NCBI GenBank assembly: GCA_026709025.1 | Contig: JAPOTT010000008.1 | Coordinates: 1 to 64,000, forward strand | Length of the DNA stretch: 64,000 nucleotides | From: a bacterium | GTDB taxonomy: Bacteria; Actinomycetota; Acidimicrobiia; Acidimicrobiales; Bin134 | Reading direction: 5' to 3' | Program-made: the position numbers and the translations under genes | In this document: positions 45,562 through 54,797 of the stretch, in pieces | Position numbering within the stretch: position 1 is the first letter of the stretch | Layout: each line of letters starts with the position of its first letter | Notes under the pieces: model-generated | Seen by the model: only the letters and a program-made list of their open reading frames with translations | Told to the model about the DNA's origin: nothing | Databases searched by the model: none

Positions 45562-47619
45562 ATGTCAACACTCATGGTAAACCAACCAGAACTAGCCCCA
45601 CAACCTGCCATTGCAGAACCCAGCAGTACAGAACCTGCCAATGTGATCGCACCTGATCGGCCTCTGCGAGTAGCGGTGTTGGCCAAGCAGATCCCGGTGG
45701 TTGAGAACATGCAGTTAGGCCCCGACGGTCGCTTGGTGCGTGACGGCCTAGAGATGCACATGAACGACTACTGTCGCCGTGCTGTAGCCAAAGGCACTGA
45801 AATCGCCCATGCCAGCGGCGGCACGGTTACCATCTTCACCCTCGGCCCCCCGCTCGCTGAAAACGTGTGCCGCGAGGCAATCTTGTATGGGGTAAACAAC
45901 GGCATTCATATTTGCGATCCTGCCTTCGCTGGTTCCGACACTTGGGCCACCGCCAAAGCCCTAGCCGCCGCCCTAAAGCGTTTCGGCCCTTACGACTTGG
46001 TGCTGATGGGCCGTAATTCGGTGGATGCCGATACCGGTCAGGTGCCGCCGCAGGTAGCGGAGATGCTGGACTTACCGTTTGCTACCGGTGTGCGCTACTT
46101 CTCACTGCAAGGCGACCAAGCCCAACTACGCCTCGAACATGACGATCAATGGGTGGATGTATCGGTGCAACTGCCAGCGGTGCTGTCTTGTGCCGAACGA
46201 CTGTGCGACCCCTGCAAAATCAAAGACCCAACAGCTTGGGCCACCGTTGATACTGCTCTAATTCAAACCGTGAGCGCTGCCGAACTCGGCGATGGACCTT
46301 GGGGTCAAGCTGCTAGCCCCACCTCAGTTGGCCCGGTACACACCATACAGGTGCAACGCCAGCGCCAAATGCTCACTGGCACCCTGGAAGAACAAGCAGA
46401 CCAAGCAGTAACACTGTTAACTCAGATGGGTGCCTTAGATGACACTCCCACCCACACCGCTGACACTGTGGTGGATTCACGCAGGGTGGATACACACGGG
46501 AACGCAATTCCATCACAGCCAACAAACCCAACCCAACCAAACAGCACCCTGAGCGGCCCAGCAGTTGGCCCAGCAGTTACGGTGCTAATAGAACCCGGGC
46601 GAGACCGCATCAACAAAGAGCTTTTGGGCACAGCCGCGGCACTAGCAGCCAAGATTGACGGATGGGTGGCGGCGATAGGCCCAAACCTAGATGAAACCAA
46701 CTCAGATTTAGGCCAATGGGGTGCAGATCAACAAATCAGCATCAATGCAAGCGCAACTGGCAACATCACCGACACCGTCACTGCCAACGCACCTAGCAAC
46801 ATGGTTAACAAAAACCCAGCTACACAACCCACACCACAAGACATAGCCTCTGTAATTAGCACTTGGGCTAACAACACGCAGCCGTGGGCAGTGCTGGCAG
46901 CTGGTACTGCTTGGGGCCGAGAGGTGGCAGCGCGCATGTCTGCCACCCTCAACGCCGGGCTAACCGGCGATGCTGTAGAGCTAAAAACAAACACCGAGGG
47001 CAGGCTGATTGCTCTAAAACCCGCATTTGGAGGCCAGATGGTGGCCGAAATCCTGTGCTCCTCGCCCATTCAGATGGCCACGGTGCGCCCGGGAGTGCTG
47101 CCGCTGCTTGCCCCAAACCCAAACCGTCCCAAAACACACCGTGCCTCGCTAACCTCACCGCAAAACAGCCGACTCAAGGTGATTGCTACACATCAAGAAG
47201 ACGACAGCAACGAGCTAGCCAACGCTGCGGTGGTGATCGGCGTGGGTCAAGGGGTTGACCCAAACGATTACCCCATCCTAGAAACACACCGAGTGGCTAT
47301 CGGAGCTGCTATTTGTGCTACCCGCAAGGTAACCGATTACGGCTGGATGCCTCGTGCCCGTCAAGTGGGCATTACCGGTCATAGCATCAGCCCGCAGCTA
47401 TATTTGGCCATCGGCACCAGCGGCAAGTTCAACCACACCGTAGGGGTGCGTAATGCAGGAACTATCCTGGGTATCAACCCCGATCCCCAAGCCCCGTTGT
47501 GGGATGTTGCAGATATCGGCATTGTGGGCGACTGGGCCCAAGTGTTTGCTGTGTTGATACCTCGTTTAGCAAAAGCTCAATCCTCCAATACCCTCAATCC
47601 TCCAATACCACTGTCATAA
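45562..47619 (+). CDS. Electron transfer flavoprotein, beta and alpha subunits fused
   Basis: A single 685-aa chain carries an EtfB-like half (about 35-300: VAVLAKQIPVVENMQLGPDGRLVRD, LMGRNSVDADTGQVPPQVAEML) and an EtfA-like half (about 335-685). The FAD-domain signature is PRARQVGITGHSISPQLYLA followed by IGTSGKFNHTVG and DIGIVGDWAQV. The halves are normally separate genes. The beta half carries CAERLCDPCKIK where most EtfB proteins lack cysteines. It would take electrons from acyl-CoA dehydrogenases such as 22183-23415. ATG 45562 or 45574 could be the start. It heads the run etf-nudix-lipoprotein-ctpE. Confidence 0.9.
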   Translation: MSTLMVNQPELAPQPAIAEPSSTEPANVIAPDRPLRVAVLAKQIPVVENMQLGPDGRLVRDGLEMHMNDYCRRAVAKGTEIAHASGGTVTIFTLGPPLAENVCREAILYGVNNGIHICDPAFAGSDTWATAKALAAALKRFGPYDLVLMGRNSVDADTGQVPPQVAEMLDLPFATGVRYFSLQGDQAQLRLEHDDQWVDVSVQLPAVLSCAERLCDPCKIKDPTAWATVDTALIQTVSAAELGDGPWGQAASPTSVGPVHTIQVQRQRQMLTGTLEEQADQAVTLLTQMGALDDTPTHTADTVVDSRRVDTHGNAIPSQPTNPTQPNSTLSGPAVGPAVTVLIEPGRDRINKELLGTAAALAAKIDGWVAAIGPNLDETNSDLGQWGADQQISINASATGNITDTVTANAPSNMVNKNPATQPTPQDIASVISTWANNTQPWAVLAAGTAWGREVAARMSATLNAGLTGDAVELKTNTEGRLIALKPAFGGQMVAEILCSSPIQMATVRPGVLPLLAPNPNRPKTHRASLTSPQNSRLKVIATHQEDDSNELANAAVVIGVGQGVDPNDYPILETHRVAIGAAICATRKVTDYGWMPRARQVGITGHSISPQLYLAIGTSGKFNHTVGVRNAGTILGINPDPQAPLWDVADIGIVGDWAQVFAVLIPRLAKAQSSNTLNPPIPLS

Positions 47620-47623
47620 CCAA

Positions 47624-48397
47624 ATGACCACCACCGACACACCAGCCGATCAACCAGATCACCCGAATCAACCAGATCAACCAGATCAACCAGATCAAGC
47701 CAATCAAGCCGATCACCCAGATCAAGTAGCAGCATTGGTGCCCGCAGCCACTGTGGTGTTGTTGCGCGACGGCACTAACGGTTTGGAAACCCTTATGATG
47801 AGGCGCAACTCCAAGCTGAGCTTCGTGGGCGGTATGTGGGTGTTTCCAGGTGGTCGAGTAGACGATGCCGACTATCCCCCTAACAACCCCAGCGACGTAT
47901 ACACAGCTAGCCTCAACGCAGCAGTGCGTGAAGCAGCCGAAGAAGCCAACCTAACCATCCCCCCTGAACACCTAGTGCCCTACGCCCATTGGACACCACC
48001 TTTAGATTACCCCAAGCGCTTTGCCACTTGGTTCTTTTTGGCACCAGCACCACCGGGCGATGTCACCGTAGATGGAGGCGAGATACACGAACACGCTTGG
48101 TGGGCACCCAAAGAAACGCTAGCCCTTCATGCTGCTGGCGAAATTGAGATGTTGGCACCCACCTACATAACCCTTATGGAGCTTGCTCAACAACCCGACA
48201 CAAAAACCGCCCTAGCTTCGGCTCGCAACCGGGCCGACAACATTCCCCACTACGCCACCCACACAGCACATGCCGCCGATCATCCCGTAGCGCTGTGGCA
48301 ACAAGATGCGGGCTACGACTCTTACGATGCAGATGCTGTAGGGCCGCGACATCGCCTAGCCATGAAACCTGGTGGCTGGCGGTTTGAACAAACATGA
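47624..48397 (+). CDS. Nudix hydrolase
   Basis: 257-aa Nudix-fold pyrophosphatase, substrate unknown. The Nudix box is stretched by an insertion: GGRVDDADY, then a loop, then REAAEEANL, which still supplies the G...REUxEE ligands; this resembles the NUDT19/RppH-like eukaryote-type arrangement. The N terminus (about 8-34) is a Gln/Asp/Pro repeat encoded by a 9-bp tandem array. It starts 4 nt after the ETF stop. Confidence 0.9.
   Translation: MTTTDTPADQPDHPNQPDQPDQPDQANQADHPDQVAALVPAATVVLLRDGTNGLETLMMRRNSKLSFVGGMWVFPGGRVDDADYPPNNPSDVYTASLNAAVREAAEEANLTIPPEHLVPYAHWTPPLDYPKRFATWFFLAPAPPGDVTVDGGEIHEHAWWAPKETLALHAAGEIEMLAPTYITLMELAQQPDTKTALASARNRADNIPHYATHTAHAADHPVALWQQDAGYDSYDADAVGPRHRLAMKPGGWRFEQT
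47644..47724. repeat. 9-bp in-frame tandem repeat, nine copies
   Basis: Units of ACCAGATCA or one- or two-base variants run continuously from 47644 to 47724; three consecutive copies (47671-47697) are identical. They encode a (D/N)QP/DQA repeat at the N terminus of the Nudix protein and can change length without breaking the frame. Confidence 0.92.
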
Positions 48398-48401
48398 GCA
48401 C

Positions 48402-49769
48402 ATGAACCGCCAACGGCTAGCTACTTTAGCCTTGCTGGTTATCCTCAGCACGACAGTTGTGGCTTGTGGGTCTGAATCCACCAGCGTTGCCCCACCAACC
48501 CGTATCACCAGCACAGCTGCGCCCGTCCCTGCGCCAACACTAAACCTAACCCCAACCTCAGCCCCACCGCTGCCTGCTAGCTCTAGTACGTTTGCATATC
48601 CAGTATTTCAGCCCACTGGAAACCGCCTGGCCCCAGGGTCGGGATTGGCAACGGGCTTCATAGAGGAGATCACCACCAAAGATATAGAACTAGGCGGCAC
48701 CCCCACATGGATAACCGGTGCTAGCACCCCAGAAGGCGATGTGTGGGTTGTGGCTCTAGACGATGGCTCAACCAAAAGCTACCTGATACCAATCGGCGCT
48801 CAACCCATTCCCCTAGATATCCAAAGTGCTTACTTAAAACCAGACCAACCTCCGGTGTTAGCCATTACGGGAAACACGGTTAGCTTGGCCACCACGCCCG
48901 CAAACGCATCGCCCAACAGCGTGCCGGTGCATCTAGCCGGACAGCGCACCGCCTACATAGACAACCTACAGCGCCTCACCGTGCTAGAACCCGATGGCAG
49001 CTTATGGCAACCCGATGTGAAGGTGCTGCCCGACAGCAGACTAGTGCAGCTAAACGACAACCAAATTCTGGCGCTGGCTGACCCAAGCAGTCGACATCCC
49101 TACTCCACTCTAGGCGATGAGCTAGAAGCCACAACCGTGGTGGTGCTAACCGTTGGGGTGAACGAGGTAAGCACCATCTACAACTCCGATGAAGCCGTAA
49201 TTGAATCTATTGCCCCATTGCTAGCCGACGTTGATGGCGATCAGACAACCGATGTGGCTCTCACCATAAGCAACGATACGCACACTTGGTCGGTGGTTGT
49301 GTCTACCTCTGGCCAAGGAGTATTAGCGCAAAGCGAACCAACAGATCGATTGCTGGGCTGGCGCCAAATCATCGCAGTAGGGCCCCTCGGCCCCAACAAT
49401 GAAACCCAACTCGCAGAGGTACTGCATCCCGACGGACAAGGCTCGTTGTTGTTCATGCAACAACAAGACAACCAACTGCGCGTGGCGGCATCGCTAGAGG
49501 GGTACCGTTCCCACGAGTTTGGCTCTCGCAACCTTGAACAAGCTGTAGCTGCCGATATAGACAGAGATGGTCACACCGAGGTGATACTACCCACCTTAGA
49601 TCGCCAAAACATTGCCGGGGTGCGCCACAGCCCCCAAGGTGCGGTTGAGGTATGGAGGCGCTCGATGGGTGGAACCTTGGCCACCAACATCGCTGTGCTG
49701 CAACGCCCCGACGGCACCTTATCTTTAGCAGCAGCCAACAAACAGGGCTCGCTTAGGATATGGCAGTGA
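48402..49769 (+). CDS. FG-GAP/VCBS-repeat-like lipoprotein
   Basis: 455-aa predicted lipoprotein (signal peptide with STTVVAC). After a Pro/Thr linker the mature part is beta-rich and contains Ca-binding-loop-like motifs typical of FG-GAP propeller repeats: LLADVDGDQTTDVAL (about 280) and VAADIDRDGHTEVILP (about 385). Function unknown, possibly adhesion or cell-surface sensing. It starts 4 nt after the Nudix stop and overlaps the P-type ATPase start by 10 nt. Confidence 0.8.
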   Translation: MNRQRLATLALLVILSTTVVACGSESTSVAPPTRITSTAAPVPAPTLNLTPTSAPPLPASSSTFAYPVFQPTGNRLAPGSGLATGFIEEITTKDIELGGTPTWITGASTPEGDVWVVALDDGSTKSYLIPIGAQPIPLDIQSAYLKPDQPPVLAITGNTVSLATTPANASPNSVPVHLAGQRTAYIDNLQRLTVLEPDGSLWQPDVKVLPDSRLVQLNDNQILALADPSSRHPYSTLGDELEATTVVVLTVGVNEVSTIYNSDEAVIESIAPLLADVDGDQTTDVALTISNDTHTWSVVVSTSGQGVLAQSEPTDRLLGWRQIIAVGPLGPNNETQLAEVLHPDGQGSLLFMQQQDNQLRVAASLEGYRSHEFGSRNLEQAVAADIDRDGHTEVILPTLDRQNIAGVRHSPQGAVEVWRRSMGGTLATNIAVLQRPDGTLSLAAANKQGSLRIWQ

Positions 49770-52159
49770 CCACGAATAGCCCTGACAACCCTACAAGCCT
49801 CGACCCACATCAGGGTCTCACGCAACAACAGGTGGCCGAACGACAAGCTAGCGGTCAAACCAACCAAGTACCCGATGCCCCAGTTCGTAGCCTGTCGCAG
49901 ATACTGCGAGCCAACGTATTTTCCCCAGTAAACGGCATCATGTTGGTTTTGTTTGCCGCCATCTTAATTGCAGGCCACCCCCGAGACAGCCTCTTTGTGG
50001 GGGTTGTGCTATCCAACGCCATTATTGGAGTAGCTCAAGAAATAAGAGCGAAACGAGAACTAGATCGTTTGGCTGTGCTGAGTGCTCCTAAGGCGAAGGT
50101 GGTGCGAGATGGCAAAGTCTTAGAACTCAACATAAGCGAGGTGGTGGCCGATGAGGTGCTAGAGCTTGCCCCCGGAGATCAGGTAGTGGTGGATGGCCGT
50201 GTGCTCATATCATCAGGCTTGGAGGCCGACGAATCGCTGCTCACCGGTGAGGCCGACCCCATCGATAAACTACCGGGCGATGAGGTGCTTTCTGGCAGCT
50301 TCGTGGCCGCAGGCAGTGGCCGTTTCCAAGCAACCCGTATAGGAACAGCTTCCTACGCTACCTCGCTTGCAGAAGAAGCCCGACGCTTCACTCTGGTGAA
50401 CAGCGAACTGCGTCGCGGCATCAACACCGTGCTGCGTTGGCTCATCATAATAATTCCGCCTGCTTCGGCATTGTTGATCTTGGTTTTGCTAGATATAGAA
50501 GACCGTTGGCAAGAGGCACTGCAAGGCACCGTAGCTGCGGCGGTGGCCATGGTGCCAGATGGCTTGGTGCTGCTCACCAGCTTGTCTTTTGTAGCAGGTG
50601 TGGTGGCTCTGGCCCGCCGCAAAGCCCTAGCCAAAGAACTAGCCACCGTAGAACTATTGGCCCGAACCGATGTGCTGTGTCTAGACAAAACAGGCACCAT
50701 CACCACCGGACAAATCAGCTTTGGATCTCTAGAGGTTCTAGGTTCAACAGACACAGACATAACCACAGACGCAGGCACCGCTTCTTTCGCCTTATCTGCT
50801 ATGGCTCACGCCGACCAAGCCCCCAACGCCACAATGCTGGCTGTGCGCGATGCCTACCCCGCCCCTGAGTTGCTGCCCGCATCTAGCGAGCAATGGCAGG
50901 CAACCAACGCCGTTGCTTTTTCTAGTGCTCGCAAATGGTCTGCTATGGAGTTTGCAGAGCACGGCACCTATTACTTCGGCGCACCAGATGTGCTGGCCCA
51001 AAACCAGCCTGCGGTTATGCAAAGCGTGGCCGAACATGCATCTTTGGGTCGGCGAACCTTGCTGTTGGCCCACAGCACCGAGCCCCTCACAGATGAAAAG
51101 CTATCTCCGCGCTGTGAACCCATTGCCCTTGTATGCCTAGAAGACACCATCCGCCACGATGCTCCCGAGATACTGTCTTACTTTGAGCGCCAAGGTGTGA
51201 GCCTCAAGGTAATCTCAGGCGACCACACAGAAACAGTGGCCGCGGTAGCCCAACGTGCTGGCATCCCCAACGCACAAGCCAGCATGGATGCACGAGAACT
51301 CCCAGAAGACCTCACACAGATGGCCGATGCTTTGGCTGCACACTCAGTATTTGGCAGGGTCACCCCCCGTCAAAAGCAATCTATGGTGAAAGCGCTGCAA
51401 TCTAAGGGTCACACCGTTGCTATGACCGGCGATGGTGTGAACGATGTGCTTGCCCTCAAAAATGCCGACATGGGCATCGCTATGGGCAGCGGCTCAGCTT
51501 CCACGCGGGCGGTGGCACAGCTTGTGCTGCTAGACAACTCCTTTGCCACCTTGCCCGAGGTGCTAGCTCAGGGTCGCAAGGTGATCAACAACGTGGAACG
51601 GGTGGCAAACCTGTTTGTTACCAAAGCCTGCTATGCGGTGCTGCTTAGCATCATGGTGGGCCTTTTCACGGTGGAGTATCCCTTCTTGCCACGTCATTTA
51701 ACCTTGGTGGGAACTTTCTCCATCGGCCTGCCTGGGCTGTTCTTGGCGCTTGCACCTAGCACCGAGCTAATCCGTGCAGGGTTCTTGCGGCGGGTGCTTC
51801 AGTTCTCGGTTCCTGCGGGTATGTTGGCCGCATCAGCAGCCTTTTTTGCCTACGAGATAGCCCGTCGTCACCAAGAGGTCACCTTGGCCGAGGCTCGTAC
51901 TGTGGCAACGCTCACCTTGTTGAGTGTGGGGCTGGTAATTCTGGTGGTTGTGAGCCGACCGTTGCGCCCGTGGAAAATCGGCTTGGCTACAGGCATGGCT
52001 GGCTCCTACTTGTTGGTGATGGTGTGGCCGTTTGCCCGCAACTTCTTTGAACTTGACGCTCCCCCAGCGTGGATGTGGGGCCCAACCGCAGCTGTGGTTG
52101 CCATAGCCGCTGCCGGGGTGATCACAATTCCTCGGGCTCTACGGCGTTACCAAACATAA
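49760..52159 (+). CDS. P-type cation-transporting ATPase, CtpE-like
   Basis: 799-aa P-type ATPase. Actuator motif LLTGEADPID (about 159-168, with TGEA for the usual TGES/TGEP), phosphorylation site CLDKTGTIT (Asp about 310), hinge MTGDGVNDVLALKNADMGIAMGSG (about 555-578), TM4 with MVPDGL and six C-terminal hydrophobic helices. It resembles mycobacterial CtpE, implicated in Ca2+ uptake. There is no N-terminal metal-binding CxxC domain, arguing against Cu/Zn transport. The ion is inferred, not shown. Confidence 0.87.
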   Translation: MAVTTNSPDNPTSLDPHQGLTQQQVAERQASGQTNQVPDAPVRSLSQILRANVFSPVNGIMLVLFAAILIAGHPRDSLFVGVVLSNAIIGVAQEIRAKRELDRLAVLSAPKAKVVRDGKVLELNISEVVADEVLELAPGDQVVVDGRVLISSGLEADESLLTGEADPIDKLPGDEVLSGSFVAAGSGRFQATRIGTASYATSLAEEARRFTLVNSELRRGINTVLRWLIIIIPPASALLILVLLDIEDRWQEALQGTVAAAVAMVPDGLVLLTSLSFVAGVVALARRKALAKELATVELLARTDVLCLDKTGTITTGQISFGSLEVLGSTDTDITTDAGTASFALSAMAHADQAPNATMLAVRDAYPAPELLPASSEQWQATNAVAFSSARKWSAMEFAEHGTYYFGAPDVLAQNQPAVMQSVAEHASLGRRTLLLAHSTEPLTDEKLSPRCEPIALVCLEDTIRHDAPEILSYFERQGVSLKVISGDHTETVAAVAQRAGIPNAQASMDARELPEDLTQMADALAAHSVFGRVTPRQKQSMVKALQSKGHTVAMTGDGVNDVLALKNADMGIAMGSGSASTRAVAQLVLLDNSFATLPEVLAQGRKVINNVERVANLFVTKACYAVLLSIMVGLFTVEYPFLPRHLTLVGTFSIGLPGLFLALAPSTELIRAGFLRRVLQFSVPAGMLAASAAFFAYEIARRHQEVTLAEARTVATLTLLSVGLVILVVVSRPLRPWKIGLATGMAGSYLLVMVWPFARNFFELDAPPAWMWGPTAAVVAIAAAGVITIPRALRRYQT

Positions 52160-52167
52160 GCTCCCCA

Positions 52168-52195
52168 AGCCACACACGTTCAGCCACACACGTTC
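52168..52195. repeat. 14-bp tandem duplication
   Basis: AGCCACACACGTTC twice head to tail (52168-52181, 52182-52195), in the spacer between the P-type ATPase and the oxidoreductase gene. Confidence 0.92.
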
Positions 52196-52230
52196 AGCTA
52201 ACCACTGTGCCAGCCACTACAGTACAAAGC

Positions 52231-53172
52231 ATGAAAGCAGTAGGCGTAAACAACTTTGGCGGCCCGGAAGCCCTAGAGGTAGTGGAATTGCCCACCCCAA
52301 CACCTGGGCCCGGTGAGCTGCTAATGAGGGTACACGCTGCGGCGGTCAACCCTGCCGATACCCACTTGCGTTCGGGTTCCAACACAAGAAGGCGAACACA
52401 AGATAGCTCGCCGCCTTACGTACCTGGCATGGATGCGGCTGGAGTGGTAAACCAAATCGGCGAGAACACCCAAACCGATTTGCAGGTTGGAGATCAGGTG
52501 ATGGCTATCGTGGTTCCCCTAAACCAACACGGGGCCTACTCTGAGTACCTCGCCTTACCTGCAGAGTCGGTCACCAAGATACCTCAAGGTGTCTCTTTCG
52601 CAGAGGCCAGCACCCTGCCAATGAACGGGCTAACCGCTAGGTTAAGTTTGGATCAGCTAGCGCTAGAGCCCGGCCAAACACTAGCTGTTACTGGTGCAGC
52701 AGGCTGCTACGGGGGTTACGTGGTGGAGCTAGCCAAAGCCGAAGGTTTGCAAGTAATTGCCGATGCTTCGGAGGCCGACGAGGGTTTGGTGGCCTCTTTT
52801 GGTGCCGATGTGATTGTGCGCCGTGGCCCCGATGTGGCCGAGCGAATCCGCCAACACGCCCCAGATGGGGTAGACGGCTTAGCCGACGGGTCGGTGCAAA
52901 TGGAACCCCTTGTTGCGGCGGTAAGAGACGGCGGAGGTTTTGCTTCGGTGCGTGGCTGGAAAGGCAACGCAGAGCGCAACATCGTATTCCATGAAACTTG
53001 GGTGGCTCAGTACCAAAAAGAACAAGCCAAGCTAGACCGGCTGCGTCAACAAGCCGAAGACGGGCAAATAACCCTGCGAGTGGCAGGCATAGTGCCAAAA
53101 GAAAACGCAGCCGAAGCCCACGCCCGCCTAGAAGCAGGCGGCACCCGCGGCCGCTGGATAATCCAACTCTAA
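52231..53172 (+). CDS. Zinc-independent quinone oxidoreductase / MDR-family alcohol dehydrogenase
   Basis: 313-aa medium-chain dehydrogenase/reductase. The N terminus MKAVGVNNFGGPEALEVVELP and AAAVNPADTHLRSG are typical of the quinone oxidoreductase branch; the NADPH-binding loop appears as VTGAAGCYGGYVVELAKAEG. Structural zinc cysteines are absent. ATG 52231 matches the family start; the frame extends upstream into the ATPase gene without similarity. Substrate unknown. Confidence 0.88.
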   Translation: MKAVGVNNFGGPEALEVVELPTPTPGPGELLMRVHAAAVNPADTHLRSGSNTRRRTQDSSPPYVPGMDAAGVVNQIGENTQTDLQVGDQVMAIVVPLNQHGAYSEYLALPAESVTKIPQGVSFAEASTLPMNGLTARLSLDQLALEPGQTLAVTGAAGCYGGYVVELAKAEGLQVIADASEADEGLVASFGADVIVRRGPDVAERIRQHAPDGVDGLADGSVQMEPLVAAVRDGGGFASVRGWKGNAERNIVFHETWVAQYQKEQAKLDRLRQQAEDGQITLRVAGIVPKENAAEAHARLEAGGTRGRWIIQL

Positions 53173-53205
53173 CCCCCAGCACTCCCCTGCTAGAACTGCT
53201 AGAGA

Positions 53206-54369
53206 TCAAGAAGCCAGCTGCCATCGGTTTCTGCGGCTGCGGGGATTCGACTCTGTGGCACGCACTAAGCCGCTGTCAGACATAATCCGTAACCATCGCA
53301 ATACAGCTTGCTGAGAAATGCCCATACCCAAAGCCAGTTCGCTGGAACGATGCGGGCCATCCGTTAGAAACTGAAGTATTTGTTGCTCGCGCTCAGATAA
53401 ATCATCAGACACCGAAACCGAAGTAGTACCAGCCCTACGCGATGCTGTGGCCTGCTCGTTGTCCAGTAGATCACCGCGGTTCATAACAACACGCATCTCC
53501 GAAATGTTGTCGAACACTTCCAAAGCAGGCATGTTTGCTTGACGCAAAGCTGCTACTGCGGCGCGTAGACCAGACCCCCTGTTCTCACATACCGGGCGAC
53601 CAGAGCCGGGGATTACAACATCTTCTAGCAGCTTCGCAAGTCGAGTATTGCGCGTCGCTGTGACACCTCGCCTAATAAGTTCATCTACGTCGATCTGCCC
53701 AGCGTTCGGGCCATGTAAACCACCGATATTGGCAACCTCTAGTCGATCTGGATAGAGGGTAATACGAACATGGCTACCATGAGCTGTCGGATGATAGTCA
53801 CGATGAGTTAAGGCGTTAGCCACAATCTCCCGAACCGCTTCTGTTGGATAATCCCAAATATCAGACCGTCCTGCCCCAATGATAATGGAACGTCTTCGCA
53901 TATTATGGCGCAGGGCATCAAGCGCACCCGACACTATGGCAGGAATCGGCCCGTCCAAAGGCCGATTGTCAAGAAACCGTGTTCCATCTGCGGTTGGCTC
54001 TCCGCTAATGGTGGGCAACGCCACAAAAGAAGCACTTAGTTGAGGGAAGAACTGCTGAGGGTAACGCCCAAGACCAAGCAAGCCAGCCAACGTAACCGGA
54101 GCATCATCCTTCGGCGCAGTCAACACTCCAAGCATGTGAAGAACCTCGCTGTCTGTAGCATGCTGAAAGACAGGGCCACGGCGCTCCCGCAGCCTGTGGA
54201 GCAATGCCGCTGTCAACTCTGAGTTGAGGTCGCCGAGACGAGCATCCTCTACTGTAGCCATATCGTCCTCGGGCTGTCCTCTGCCCGACACCATGATCCG
54301 CAAACGCGCCACAGTAGAATCCAGAACCTCTTGCAATGGGCAGGCAGCCAACGCTGATGTCTTTTCCAT
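53206..54369 (-). CDS. RecG-like ATP-binding / HTH protein, N-terminally truncated
   Basis: 387 aa. The C-terminal two thirds match the AlbA_2/HATPase_c_4 (RecG-like transcriptional regulator) family: YPTEAVREIVANALTHRDYH, VRITLYPDRLEVANIGGL, RNTRLAKLLED and ENRGSGLRAAV. A winged helix-turn-helix follows (LSEREQQILQFLTDGPHRSSELA). The N-terminal AlbA_2 (Schlafen-like) domain present in most relatives is missing; only about 60 poorly conserved residues precede the core. It may be a decayed gene or a regulator with a different partner. It adjoins another gene remnant on the same strand. Confidence 0.75.
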   Translation of the reverse strand: MEKTSALAACPLQEVLDSTVARLRIMVSGRGQPEDDMATVEDARLGDLNSELTAALLHRLRERRGPVFQHATDSEVLHMLGVLTAPKDDAPVTLAGLLGLGRYPQQFFPQLSASFVALPTISGEPTADGTRFLDNRPLDGPIPAIVSGALDALRHNMRRRSIIIGAGRSDIWDYPTEAVREIVANALTHRDYHPTAHGSHVRITLYPDRLEVANIGGLHGPNAGQIDVDELIRRGVTATRNTRLAKLLEDVVIPGSGRPVCENRGSGLRAAVAALRQANMPALEVFDNISEMRVVMNRGDLLDNEQATASRRAGTTSVSVSDDLSEREQQILQFLTDGPHRSSELALGMGISQQAVLRWLRIMSDSGLVRATESNPRSRRNRWQLAS

Positions 54370-54408
54370 AAGACAAATGCTACAACTTACTTACAACTTT
54401 GCTGCAAC

Positions 54409-54679
54409 CTACTTGCACTCTAAGAACTCCACCGCCACAGGAAAACGCCCACTCACGATTACCTCTAGGTAGTCATTGCGAGCCCACGAAGACTGTCCAA
54501 ACTTTGTCTCGGTGAGATTGAACATCACATCAACAGGGTTATACCGCTCGTTGTGCTCCATCTCTGCTCTGGTCAAACCGTGCATCCAAACTCGAATCAA
54601 GCGCCCTGTACCTGGCCAAGTAGCTGCCTGTTGAGCCGCCCGAACCGACCCTGTGACGATAAACCGCCCAGGTAAATCC
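54409..54679 (-). pseudogene. Remnant of an AAA_14/DUF4143-type ATPase gene
   Basis: An open stretch without a good start codon reads LPGRFIVTGSVRAA, then GTGRLIRVWMHGLTRAEME, then FPVAVEFLECK and stop. This matches the sensor-1 strand and following segment of DUF4143-associated ATPases (RFxLTGS ... GRxxRxxLxPLSxxE), but the P-loop and C-terminal DUF4143 domain are absent. TAG at 54680-54682 closes it upstream. The rest of the 54370-54797 spacer has two similar words TTAATCCCAT(G/A)ATT (about 54697 and 54741) and no further gene. Confidence 0.55.
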
Positions 54680-54797
54680 TATATCTGCCGGCTTCTTAAT
54701 CCCATGATTACGGGAGTTTTATTCCTGAAATTGACGTGGGTTTAATCCCATAATTGCCGAGCTGTGTGTCGAGGGGTAATCGCCCTACAGCAGGCTG

